Translations under genes and position numbers: made by a program
Source of the DNA: an uncultured Candidatus Saccharibacteria bacterium
Lineage (GTDB): Bacteria; Patescibacteriota; Saccharimonadia; CAILAD01; GCA-016700035
Length of the DNA stretch: 29,543 nucleotides
Assembly: GCA_937996675.1 (NCBI GenBank)
Contig: CALKUN010000040.1
Coordinates: forward strand, 1 to 29,543
Direction: 5' to 3'
Shown here: positions 22,302 to 28,920 of the stretch, piece by piece
How positions within the stretch are numbered: position 1 is the stretch's first letter
Layout: each line of letters starts with the position of its first letter
Notes under the pieces: model-generated
What the model was told of the DNA's origin: nothing
Database searches by the model: none
Seen by the model: the letters and a program-made list of their open reading frames with translations, nothing else

Positions 22302-23432
22302 ATGAAACCTATCTTACGAACCCTCACTGTTGTCCTTGTATCTCTTCTGGCTCTTACTGGCGTCGCGTTTGCGGCCGCAGAACAAACCAACTCATCCCTC
22401 CCGTCCGGTCAAATTGTTAATGGACTCTACGCTCGTGCTGCTGAAACTGTCACCGTAAATGGTGATGTAACCGGCGATGTTTGGGTCGCTGGACAAGATG
22501 TTGAGGTCAACGGCACGGTTCGTGGCAACGTCTACGCAGCCGGTAATAAGGTCATCGTCAAAGGTACAGTGACGGGTAGTGTCCATGCTGCGGGATCTAC
22601 CGTAGAGGTCGACGGGACAATCGGCGGCAGTGTTTATGCTGCGGGTAGTGAAGTCTCCTTAAGGGATACAAGTAGGGTAGCGGGTGCTGTTGCGCTGGCA
22701 GGTAGTAAGGTACAGCTCGGTGGGGATATCACCCAACAGGTCTACGCAGCAGGTAGTACGGTCGACATGTCGGCTCGCATTGGGCAATCGGCCAACCTAG
22801 CGGGAAGTGATATTAGCTTGAATGACCAAGCCAAAATCTCTGGTGATCTGACGTATCGCTCCGAGAATGAGGCGCGCATAGCGAATGATCGAGCGATTGG
22901 TGGGAGCCTCAAGCACGATGAAGTGAAGCAGGCCGAACATAATCCAGTCCGCGATAAGATCGTGGCAGCTCTCTTTGGTCTGGCTTTCAATATAGTCATT
23001 GGTCTCTGCCTGGTCATATGGGGCACTCGTATTCTCAAGGCATCTGACACTATTCTCGCCACCGACTTGCCGGCAGCAGTTCTCAAGGGTATCGCCTTTA
23101 CGGTGCTTACGCCTTTGGCACTTCTCTTCGTAGCAATCACAATCATCGGCCTGCCGCTGGCAGCGCTCGGCGCAATGTTCTATGGCTCTCTCCTCATTCT
23201 CGCACCGGCGCTCGTGAGCTATAGCCTCGGACGGTACATTCTTGTGATTACAACACACAAGGACAGCAAGAAAGCTCCAAACAAGTTCCAGGCTATCCTG
23301 GCGGGAAGCCTGGTCTTCACGATCATCTCGCTGGTTCCTATTGTTGGTGGATTGGCTGAGTTCTTGCTCTGTGCGGCTGGTGCTGGTGCATTGATTGCTC
23401 GTGGCTTCAAGCCGCTCCAGACGCACTCCTAG
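22302..23432 (+). CDS. Secreted bactofilin-like beta-solenoid with C-terminal membrane helices
   Basis: The 376-residue protein has a Sec signal peptide (residues 1-25, ending VAFAAA). Residues about 48-185 form an irregular repeat of about 18 residues built on V-x-G-x-V and AAGS/AAGN turns (GNVYAAGNKVIVKGTV, GSVHAAGSTVEVDGTI, GSVYAAGSEVSL, QQVYAAGSTVDM). This is the pattern of polymer-forming cytoskeletal/bactofilin beta-solenoids. After a polar linker come three or four helices at about 219-245, 258-316 and 330-365. The solenoid is therefore predicted to lie outside the membrane, not in the cytoplasm as in bactofilins. Its function is unknown; a surface scaffold is an inference. A strong terminator follows. 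Confidence 0.8.
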   Translation: MKPILRTLTVVLVSLLALTGVAFAAAEQTNSSLPSGQIVNGLYARAAETVTVNGDVTGDVWVAGQDVEVNGTVRGNVYAAGNKVIVKGTVTGSVHAAGSTVEVDGTIGGSVYAAGSEVSLRDTSRVAGAVALAGSKVQLGGDITQQVYAAGSTVDMSARIGQSANLAGSDISLNDQAKISGDLTYRSENEARIANDRAIGGSLKHDEVKQAEHNPVRDKIVAALFGLAFNIVIGLCLVIWGTRILKASDTILATDLPAAVLKGIAFTVLTPLALLFVAITIIGLPLAALGAMFYGSLLILAPALVSYSLGRYILVITTHKDSKKAPNKFQAILAGSLVFTIISLVPIVGGLAEFLLCAAGAGALIARGFKPLQTHS

Positions 23433-23445
23433 ACCGTCTCATCTA

Positions 23446-23479
23446 CCCAAAGGGCCCACATCGAGTGGGCTTTTTTGGG
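23446..23479 (+). terminator. Rho-independent terminator after the beta-solenoid gene
   Basis: GCCCAC (23454-23459) and GTGGGC (23465-23470) form a GC stem with a 5-nt loop followed by six T. CCCAAA and TTTGGG flank it and extend the stem. Confidence 0.88.
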
Positions 23480-23522
23480 TGTCGGCATTCTCTTATCTGG
23501 AGCAAAAATAATCCCAAAGGAG

Positions 23523-23557
23523 TTGACAGGTAGGTGAACCTGACCTAACCTGGAACC
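23523..23557 (+). promoter_or_regulatory. Promoter of the 73-residue protein with AGGT/ACCT repeats
   Basis: A perfect -35 TTGACA (23523-23528) stands 17 bp from TAACCT (23546-23551). The spacer and -10 are filled with AGGT and ACCT units: AGGTAGGT (23528-23535), ACCT (23538-23541), ACCTAACCT (23543-23551) and a further AACC (23554-23557). These make an imperfect inverted repeat overlapping the whole promoter, reminiscent of DtxR/IdeR-type operators, which use AGGTTAG/CTAACCT halves. Confidence 0.5.
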
Positions 23558-23585
23558 ATAACTAATAAAGGAGTGAATACAGGAT

Positions 23586-23807
23586 ATGGCAACTTTTCAG
23601 CACACCAACTCGAAAGGACAAACTTACTTTCTACACCAGCGTGATGTTACCCTCAAGGGTGGACGTCAGCAGCGTATCTACTTCTTCGGTCGTGAAGCCA
23701 AGGAAGGTGCTATCGATGCACTTCCTGAAGGGTACCTCGTAGTAGAGAACACCCGAACTGGCCTTCCTATCCTCAAGAAGGATCGTTCAGGCGAAGAAGC
23801 AAAGTAG
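23586..23807 (+). CDS. Small conserved-looking protein, 73 residues
   Basis: The product is small, basic and soluble (HTNSKGQTYFLHQRDVTLKGG, QRIYFFGREAKEGAIDALP, YLVVENTRTGLPILKK). It has a beta-rich N-terminal half and no signal peptide or Cys. Similar short proteins ending in a TGLP-[FI]-LKK-like motif occur in Patescibacteria as uncharacterised conserved proteins, from memory and unverified. It has a strong promoter, AAGGAG upstream of the ATG at about 12 nt and its own strong UUCG terminator, the arrangement of an abundant product. A role in nucleic-acid or ribosome binding would fit but is not shown. Confidence 0.75.
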   Translation: MATFQHTNSKGQTYFLHQRDVTLKGGRQQRIYFFGREAKEGAIDALPEGYLVVENTRTGLPILKKDRSGEEAK

Positions 23808-23830
23808 CTACTGCCTCTCACGAGTCAGAC

Positions 23831-23863
23831 ACGCAAAGGCCCCGCTTCGGCGGGGTTTTGCGT
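23831..23863 (+). terminator. Strong UUCG-loop terminator after the 73-residue protein gene
   Basis: CCCCGC-TTCG-GCGGGG forms the core (about 23839-23854), flanked by ACGCAAA (23831-23837) and TTTGCGT that extend the stem. The T-run is short but the hairpin is very stable. Confidence 0.85.
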
Positions 23864-23899
23864 TTCTGGTAACAGATTGAACTGCTGGTATCGCCAGGG

Positions 23900-23908
23900 T
23901 GATATACT
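23900..23908 (+). promoter_or_regulatory. Extended -10 promoter of the Pro/Ala-rich gene
   Basis: TGA TATACT is an extended -10. The resulting leader of about 30 nt carries AAGGAG (23933-23938) eight nt before the ATG at 23946. TTGAAC (23877-23882) is too far (20 bp) to be a good -35. Confidence 0.55.
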
Positions 23909-23945
23909 AAAAAAGTAGACGAATGAAACCTAAAGGAGATACATT

Positions 23946-24197
23946 ATGGAACCAACTACCCCTCCCGCAGATCCTGCAGCTACCCCTGCAGCCACTCCAG
24001 GAGTAACACCAGGAGACGTTACAACCCCAGCTCCAGGAGCTGCTCCAGCCCCAGCTCCGGCTGTAACACCAGCACCAGAGGCAGCTCCTGTCGCTGACCC
24101 TACGCCAGCTGCGGCTGTCGAAGGCGAAGAGACTGCCATGCCAGCTCCAGAGGTTGCGCCAGCTGCACCTGAAGCTCCTGCTGCACCAACTGTCTAG
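23946..24197 (+). CDS. Pro/Ala/Thr-rich acidic low-complexity protein, 83 residues
   Basis: Nearly the whole product is Pro, Ala, Thr and Val with scattered Glu and Asp (TPAATPGVTPGDV, APAPAPAVTP, VAPAAPEAPAAP). It has no positively charged residue, signal peptide or hydrophobic helix. The reading frame is supported by a good promoter, AAGGAG at the right distance and a hairpin after the stop. The nucleotide sequence is itself repetitive (GCTCCAG, CCAGCTCC units), and an antisense frame is open only because of this. It may be an extended linker or spacer polypeptide, or an entropic cushion; no family was recognised. Confidence 0.65.
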   Translation: MEPTTPPADPAATPAATPGVTPGDVTTPAPGAAPAPAPAVTPAPEAAPVADPTPAAAVEGEETAMPAPEVAPAAPEAPAAPTV

Positions 24198-24218
24198 TCT
24201 TTCGATGTGACGTCATAT

Positions 24219-24250
24219 GACCCCTGCTCTTCGGAGGAGGGGTCTTGTGT
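24219..24250 (+). terminator. Probable terminator after the Pro/Ala-rich gene
   Basis: GACCCCT (24219-24225) pairs with AGGGGTC (24238-24244) across a 12-nt loop, followed by a weak TTGTGTT tail. Confidence 0.65.
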
Positions 24251-24277
24251 TAGCTCAGGCTTTTCTCAGGAAGTTAC

Positions 24278-24307
24278 TTGACTCTTAATGTAGCCATAGC
24301 ATAAGCT
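24278..24307 (+). promoter_or_regulatory. Possible promoter of the beta-propeller gene
   Basis: TTGACT (24278-24283) is a near-perfect -35. The best-spaced -10 is TAAGCT (24302-24307, 18 bp), a weak match. The start at 24338 has AAAGGGA about 5 nt upstream. Confidence 0.4.
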
Positions 24308-24337
24308 CTATGTAACTACACTTACCAAAGGGATCTT

Positions 24338-26125
24338 ATGGCTTCATCCACTCCTGCAAAATCAAAAACAACTTCAAAAAGTAATACAGCAAAAAGCAGT
24401 CTACTCAAGACTTCTAAGAGGTTCGACTATCGACTTATTGGTCTTATCGTCGTATTGCTTGTAGTAGTAGTGGGTTATTTGTTTATTCGGTTTAGCAAAG
24501 CTGCGACCACAACAAAGGATTACGTCTACGAGTTTAGCTGGAACAGCGTAAGAGTCTATGAGCCTAACACTAATACTCCCTTAAAAGAAATATTTCTCTC
24601 GCTCACAAACCCAACTGCCTCCAATGAAGCTTCATGCGGTGGCCAATCCGGTGGAAACGTAGTAGCAAACGCTGTAAATCGAGTTTTTATATACAAGTGT
24701 GAAGGCGAACTGAAGAATAAGGTGGCGGTAATTGATACTTCTCTCAATAAACTAATCAATATATTCGATATCACTCCTGATAATCACTATAATCAAACAT
24801 TCATCGTGAATCCCGCGAAGAGACAGTTTTATATTCAAGATCAAACCGATAACGATGATCATATCGGTATTTACAATATGGATACTGGCGTACGCATAAG
24901 ATCAATTACTGTAGATTACCCATCCGCAATAGTAGTAAGTAGTGATGGAAACATACTAACTGCGACGAACAACGCTGGTGGAGCTGGCAAATATAAGGTC
25001 GCAACCAGCTACTCAACTTCTACATGGAGCGAAATCAAGTCTCTAGAAGCAGATACAGTAGCATCTCCTAGCTTCGGTGGGTTTGGGCCAATGCAGTATG
25101 AGCAAAACTTCAACGCAATTCCAGGAACACAAAGCGCATATGTAGTTATGAATTCGGCCTTTAACTATACAACCAGAACATATGACTTTGCATTTCGTAG
25201 ACTTAACTTATCCACTCTGGCATTTGAGGGCGCCCCAATAACCATCCCAGGAATAAGCGCTGGTCAAAGCATTAATCCATTCAGTCACTTGATGCTATCG
25301 AATGATAAAACAAAGATGTATAGCCTAGCTTGGGGTACTCTATGCTCAGGAAAATACTGCTATCAAGCGATTGAAATAGATATCGCAAAGAATTCGGCTC
25401 GAGTACTGCCAGGGAGTAATTTCATTCAAACTGTTGCTGACAAAAATAGATTTAGTTCAGATACCTTTACCCAATCAAATGATGGAGCCTCTCTTTATAT
25501 CTCAGGTGGATACAGTGCGCCACCAGTCACAAGCTATAATCTCAGTACTGGTATCCAAAAAACGTATCCAGCGGGCATGAGAGCAGGTGGTAGTTATGAG
25601 TTATACATAGTCCGCGCCGGAATGATAGAAACTACAACGCCAACTCCTACCCCAACTGCCACACCAGCAATAACTCAAGCTCCTGGCACCTCAGCGCCAA
25701 CGAGTACGGGTACCTGGACAGCAGACAAGCTCCTCCTCGTGAAGGGCACGCTCACCACAAAGGCTGATGGCGCAAAGCAGATTACATCTGCCAAAGAAGG
25801 GAACTGGTCTGTATCACACTTTTCGCTCGATAATGTTGCAGCAGATACCTACTGTGTGAGCGGTACCGCTCCAACTGGCTCGTATTCTCAGATCATTGCC
25901 CGCTATGATGAGCTCGGACGTACTGTGTCTGACCCGGCTCAGCTTTCACCACTTGCAGCTGGCGGCTTTGAGACATGCGCTTCACTCGATCCTCGTCCTG
26001 CTGGCCAGACCGGTACTAGTCATGTCTTCGTCCAGATCTACTCTCCAGCAGTCACTCCAACGACTGTCGACAAGATGTACATCCAGTCTGCATCAACAAA
26101 TCCTGCACCGGCCTCGAGCTCATAG
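24338..26125 (+). CDS. Membrane-anchored beta-propeller-like surface protein
   Basis: The 595-residue protein has a Ser/Thr/Lys-rich cytoplasmic tail (1-28), one membrane helix (about 31-52, IGLIVVLLVVVVGYLFI) and a large external part. Residues about 58-430 look like a YVTN/WD-like propeller: YVYEFSWNSVRVYEPNTNTP, KVAVIDTSLNKLINIFDITPD, IGIYNMDTGVRIRSITV, TSYNLSTGIQKTYPAG. A Thr/Pro linker (about 431-457) leads to a C-terminal domain (458-595) with three Cys. Base usage differs along the gene: a hand count at 24781-24840 gives 20 G+C of 60, against 32 of 60 at 25741-25800, suggesting that the propeller part was acquired or shuffled onto an older C-terminal domain. The function is unknown; adhesion or binding is an inference. 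Confidence 0.75.
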   Translation: MASSTPAKSKTTSKSNTAKSSLLKTSKRFDYRLIGLIVVLLVVVVGYLFIRFSKAATTTKDYVYEFSWNSVRVYEPNTNTPLKEIFLSLTNPTASNEASCGGQSGGNVVANAVNRVFIYKCEGELKNKVAVIDTSLNKLINIFDITPDNHYNQTFIVNPAKRQFYIQDQTDNDDHIGIYNMDTGVRIRSITVDYPSAIVVSSDGNILTATNNAGGAGKYKVATSYSTSTWSEIKSLEADTVASPSFGGFGPMQYEQNFNAIPGTQSAYVVMNSAFNYTTRTYDFAFRRLNLSTLAFEGAPITIPGISAGQSINPFSHLMLSNDKTKMYSLAWGTLCSGKYCYQAIEIDIAKNSARVLPGSNFIQTVADKNRFSSDTFTQSNDGASLYISGGYSAPPVTSYNLSTGIQKTYPAGMRAGGSYELYIVRAGMIETTTPTPTPTATPAITQAPGTSAPTSTGTWTADKLLLVKGTLTTKADGAKQITSAKEGNWSVSHFSLDNVAADTYCVSGTAPTGSYSQIIARYDELGRTVSDPAQLSPLAAGGFETCASLDPRPAGQTGTSHVFVQIYSPAVTPTTVDKMYIQSASTNPAPASSS

Positions 26126-26170
26126 ATCTATTCCAGACAAGGTAGAATAGAGGCATGAAAGATCTATTCC
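26124..26170 (+). promoter_or_regulatory. Promoter of the Lnt-like gene within TCTATTC repeats
   Basis: TAGAAT (26143-26148) lies 6 nt before the ATG at 26155. The element AGATCTATTCC occurs at 26124-26134 and again at 26160-26170 in direct orientation, and the inverted unit GAATAGA (26145-26151) overlaps the -10. The three units bracket promoter and start codon and could form an operator. Confidence 0.45.
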
Positions 26171-27594
26171 TACGGGCTTGGCGTGCGCTCATGAGCTTCG
26201 CGAGACGACATCCAGTAGTAGCAGCTTGGATATGTGGCATAGCATATGAGGCATATCATGTGTCGTGGCTTCGGACGATCAAGCTGAGTGAAGTAGCGCC
26301 TGATTCTGCCGTAGTAAAGCTTCTTTACGTCGTCGCGGTAATAATTATGGCCACCTTCCTGTCCACGGCTTTTCCAATGATGGTACTTCTATGGCGACGT
26401 TTGAAGTTGTCCTGGCGGGAACCACAAGCACTTTGGATTATTCCGACGCTCTGGATAGCGGCCGAATATCTCCAGAGTGTATTATTCTCGATCATTATTT
26501 ATGGCAACTGGGGCCGAATCGGCAGCTTCCTTACTTTTGGGTCACCTGGATATTTTCTTGTCAAAACGCCCTTTGTGTACCTCTCAAGACTCGGTGGACT
26601 TTGGATATTGAGTGGCGTCTGTTTATTCTTCGTTATCGGGCTGGCTCAGCTCATCTGGACGCCACGCAATAGGCTGAATGTCGGAATAGGGCTAGGCGTT
26701 CTCATCATCCTTACACAGCTTTCTTGGGCGTTCTGGAGGACGCCACATGGCCAAGAGCAGACTGTTGCGTTGGTGGGGCTCGCAACAGGCATGAATGTCA
26801 GGACTGAAGATCCGCAGATCAACATCTCGCTGGGTAAACTGCCCGAACAATCCTATGACGCTATTATTTTGCCCGAGTATTCGCATTATTTTGAGTTTCG
26901 ACCAACGGTTGATGCAGAAGTTATGAGTCGCCTTGCAAAGAGTAGCGATACAGTAGTAATCGATAGCTATCAAGATCGTTCAGCTCGACCATTTATTAAC
27001 TATGTGACATACCATCGCCCAGATGGGTCAATTCTCGATCGACAGCATAAATGGTTCTTGGCTCCTGGCGGAGAATATTTACCTTACTTCTTGACTGTTC
27101 CGCTCAAGCTCACAGGCAATCAGAAGATTATTGATGCATATAATTTTCAGAAAGAAGTCAGTGGAGCTGATAAGCCAGAGCAGCCTTATCGCATCGGCGA
27201 TGTTTCCTATGGAGCATTGGCATGCGCTGGTGTGATAAGTCCTGAAATTTATCGTGGCATGGCTGACAGGGGCGCAACACTCTTATCAAACTCGGCAGCT
27301 CTCGACTCAATAGGGCTATCACCGCTGTATCATCAGCAGACTGAGCTTATGGGCGTCTTGCATGCGGTCGCAAACGCGAGGCCCTTTATGCAATCTGCAA
27401 GGGGCGGATACATTTATGCCTACGATATGGACGGACAGAGCTTAGTGCGTGATACCAGCTTTCAGACTACGACCCTGACAGCAACCGTTCAGACCAACGA
27501 CCGCAAGACGCTCTATACGATTTTGGGGGATTGGGTAGCGTGGGCGTCAATCGCTATGGTAGTGGGCAGTTTCATCTCTCTCCGGCGCTCCTGA
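26155..27594 (+). CDS. Apolipoprotein N-acyltransferase-like protein (Lnt/nitrilase superfamily)
   Basis: The 479-residue protein has about six N-terminal helices (roughly 20-35, 52-80, 92-118, 135-165, 175-193) and a C-terminal nitrilase-type domain. The E-K-C triad is visible: E241 in ILPEYSH, K299 in HKWFLAPGGEYLPY (as in the Lnt KxxLVPFGEYxP motif) and C357 in ALACAGVISPE; LSNSAAL fits the family SNDAW position. Lnt moves an acyl chain onto the N-terminal Cys of lipoproteins, or the fold serves related acyltransferases. A C-terminal membrane helix follows (about 455-475). No other lipoprotein-processing gene is in the window, and the CGV substitution around the Cys makes the exact reaction uncertain. 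Confidence 0.8.
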   Translation: MKDLFLRAWRALMSFARRHPVVAAWICGIAYEAYHVSWLRTIKLSEVAPDSAVVKLLYVVAVIIMATFLSTAFPMMVLLWRRLKLSWREPQALWIIPTLWIAAEYLQSVLFSIIIYGNWGRIGSFLTFGSPGYFLVKTPFVYLSRLGGLWILSGVCLFFVIGLAQLIWTPRNRLNVGIGLGVLIILTQLSWAFWRTPHGQEQTVALVGLATGMNVRTEDPQINISLGKLPEQSYDAIILPEYSHYFEFRPTVDAEVMSRLAKSSDTVVIDSYQDRSARPFINYVTYHRPDGSILDRQHKWFLAPGGEYLPYFLTVPLKLTGNQKIIDAYNFQKEVSGADKPEQPYRIGDVSYGALACAGVISPEIYRGMADRGATLLSNSAALDSIGLSPLYHQQTELMGVLHAVANARPFMQSARGGYIYAYDMDGQSLVRDTSFQTTTLTATVQTNDRKTLYTILGDWVAWASIAMVVGSFISLRRS

Positions 27595-27603
27595 ACAGCC
27601 GGT

Positions 27604-27638
27604 GTACTCAGTAGTGATAGTACTATTCTGCTGAGTAC
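27604..27638. repeat. 35-bp nested palindrome after the Lnt-like gene
   Basis: GTACTCAG (27604-27611) and CTGAGTAC (27631-27638) form 8-bp arms; a perfect inner palindrome ATAGTACTAT (27617-27626) sits on nearly the same centre. There is no T-run, so it is not a standard terminator. It may be a protein-binding or cruciform site, or help end the Lnt-like transcript. Confidence 0.6.
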
Positions 27639-27674
27639 TCGATGTATCCGCCTGAACGCATAATGAATGAAAAA

Positions 27675-27700
27675 CCGGAGAACACGTTAGTGTTCTCCGG
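27675..27700 (-). terminator. Terminator of the minus-strand J-domain operon, overlapping the gene end
   Basis: CCGGAGAACAC (27675-27685), loop GTTA and GTGTTCTCCGG (27690-27700) make a perfect 11-bp stem. On the minus strand it is followed by TTTTTC. The upstream arm encodes the last residues of the 27687-28247 gene, and its TAA stop is in the 4-nt loop. The poor T-run on the plus side means it mainly serves the minus strand. Confidence 0.85.
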
Positions 27701-28247
27701 CTTCAAGTGCTCCACTTGGCGGAGGGGCACTTTCGTAATTCGGGCCATCTTCGCCAAACAAAGCGAGGGCGATCAGGTCCGGTGTGGTCTTTTTGGTGCG
27801 GGGCGCTTCGAGGAATACGTAGAGTCCACGGAGTGCATGGACGATCTTGTGGCACACCTCAAAATCGACATCTTGATGATCGAAGACCTGCACGATTCCG
27901 GCCACAAACTGCTCACGAGATGCTCCATCGTCCGGGTCGAGATTTGCCACGAGCCAGCCAAAGGCTCGCCCGTAACGAATGACATCCTCAGGATGGCGTT
28001 TTGCCAACTTTTCTTCTACTGCTGCTACGAGCTCGTGAAAAGCAGTTTCGCGCTCGGCCAGTTCTTTGATGTGGGCGGCAAAGATCTCCTCGGCTTTGCT
28101 TGGGTGGCCACCGTGAACGTGCCACTCGCAGCCCGTGCAGGCGATGAGCCAGGTTGTGGCAGGACCTCGTCGATCGACGTGACCGCTAGGATCAGGAGTG
28201 CGATGTACGGACAGCTTGTGCGGTTGGGGCAGTGCTTCATCGGTCAC
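27687..28247 (-). CDS. Hypothetical protein with a Cys/His cluster, partner of the J-domain gene
   Basis: The family was not recognised. The 186-residue soluble product carries an ACTGCEWHVHGGH cluster (about residues 36-48), a possible zinc site with C-x2-C and several His. A helical, charged stretch follows (KAEEIFAAHIKELAERETAFHELV), then a second helical region and a Pro-rich acidic tail. The GTG start has GGGGTGAGG just upstream and overlaps the J-domain stop by 11 nt, so the two are coupled. A co-chaperone substrate or partner is one reading of the context. The stop codon lies in the loop of the terminator. Confidence 0.65.
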   Translation of the reverse strand: MTDEALPQPHKLSVHRTPDPSGHVDRRGPATTWLIACTGCEWHVHGGHPSKAEEIFAAHIKELAERETAFHELVAAVEEKLAKRHPEDVIRYGRAFGWLVANLDPDDGASREQFVAGIVQVFDHQDVDFEVCHKIVHALRGLYVFLEAPRTKKTTPDLIALALFGEDGPNYESAPPPSGALEAGEH

Positions 28248-28827
28248 GCCTCACCCCTTTCTTTAGCCAGTCGAACTCATGGCCATATGTTCTGATCGGA
28301 TCGGGTGTTTTGTGAAACCAGCCATTGTAACAGTCGGCTTTTCTGAGAAGGATGAGGGCCGTTACGGCCAGGTCGAGCTCATCAGGGTGATAGACAATGC
28401 GCCGAGTTTGCAATTCGAGAATGACGGCTTGCCCCATGAGGGCATGAGGTGGATATGACAGAATTTCGAGAAGAATATTGGCCAGTCGATTGATCTCAGC
28501 CATCGTCAAGTCGATCGCCAGCTTACGGTCTAGTCCGGCAGTCACGAGTTCGTTGACGATTCTCTCGAAAATCTCGATCGACTCGTCAGCGGCGTTTGGT
28601 CCACTTGGCCCACTAGATGAACCGCCGATGATGGCGTCATAGGAAGCGCGGCGATCCGAGTCACCCAGGCAGTGCCAGGCGAGCGTGAGCAGCTTGGCCT
28701 GCATGTCTTCGGCTTGATCGCCGGTGGCGTCGGGATGGACTGCTCTTATCTTGGCAAGGTAGGCGGCACGGATTTCGGCCCGCGTCGCCGTATGTGTTAC
28801 ACCCAGCAGGGCGTAATGGTCCTGCAT
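28237..28827 (-). CDS. J-domain (DnaJ-like) protein
   Basis: From the ATG at 28827 the product has 196 residues. The N-terminal 65 residues are a J domain: HYALLGVTHTATRAEIRAAY, the HPD tripeptide in RAVHPDATGD that stimulates DnaK ATPase, then a terminal LGDSDRRASYDAII helix. There is no Gly/Phe region, zinc finger or DnaJ C-terminal domain. Instead a 110-residue helical region follows, so it is a type III J protein rather than DnaJ itself. An upstream TTG start (28845) is less likely. The downstream gene overlaps it by 11 nt. The client is unknown. Confidence 0.85.
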   Translation of the reverse strand: MQDHYALLGVTHTATRAEIRAAYLAKIRAVHPDATGDQAEDMQAKLLTLAWHCLGDSDRRASYDAIIGGSSSGPSGPNAADESIEIFERIVNELVTAGLDRKLAIDLTMAEINRLANILLEILSYPPHALMGQAVILELQTRRIVYHPDELDLAVTALILLRKADCYNGWFHKTPDPIRTYGHEFDWLKKGVRRDR

Positions 28828-28864
28828 GATGCAAGCCTTTCTCAAGAGGTGCGAACAAGTATTC

Positions 28865-28870
28865 AGTATA
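28865..28870 (-). promoter_or_regulatory. -10 box of the J-domain operon
   Basis: On the minus strand TATACT (28870-28865) lies 37 bp upstream of the ATG, with TTCGCT (28893-28888) as a possible -35 at 17 bp. AAAGG in the leader lies about 9 nt from the start. Confidence 0.5.
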
Positions 28871-28920
28871 CGATCATGAGATCCTGGAGCGAAGCATGAG
28901 GGGATTGCGATAAGTAATAA

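Noticed and set aside
22797..23426. 209-codon minus-strand ORF
   Set aside because: It is antisense to the beta-solenoid gene and consists of low-complexity charged residues typical of a shadow frame.
23930..24139. Ala/Gly-rich minus-strand ORF
   Set aside because: It exists only because the Pro/Ala-rich plus-strand gene is repetitive; no promoter or ribosome site supports it.
27642..28295. 217-codon plus-strand ORF
   Set aside because: It is antisense to two minus-strand genes, one of which has a J-domain HPD motif, overlaps the terminator hairpin, and reads as an ordinary shadow frame with no promoter or ribosome site.
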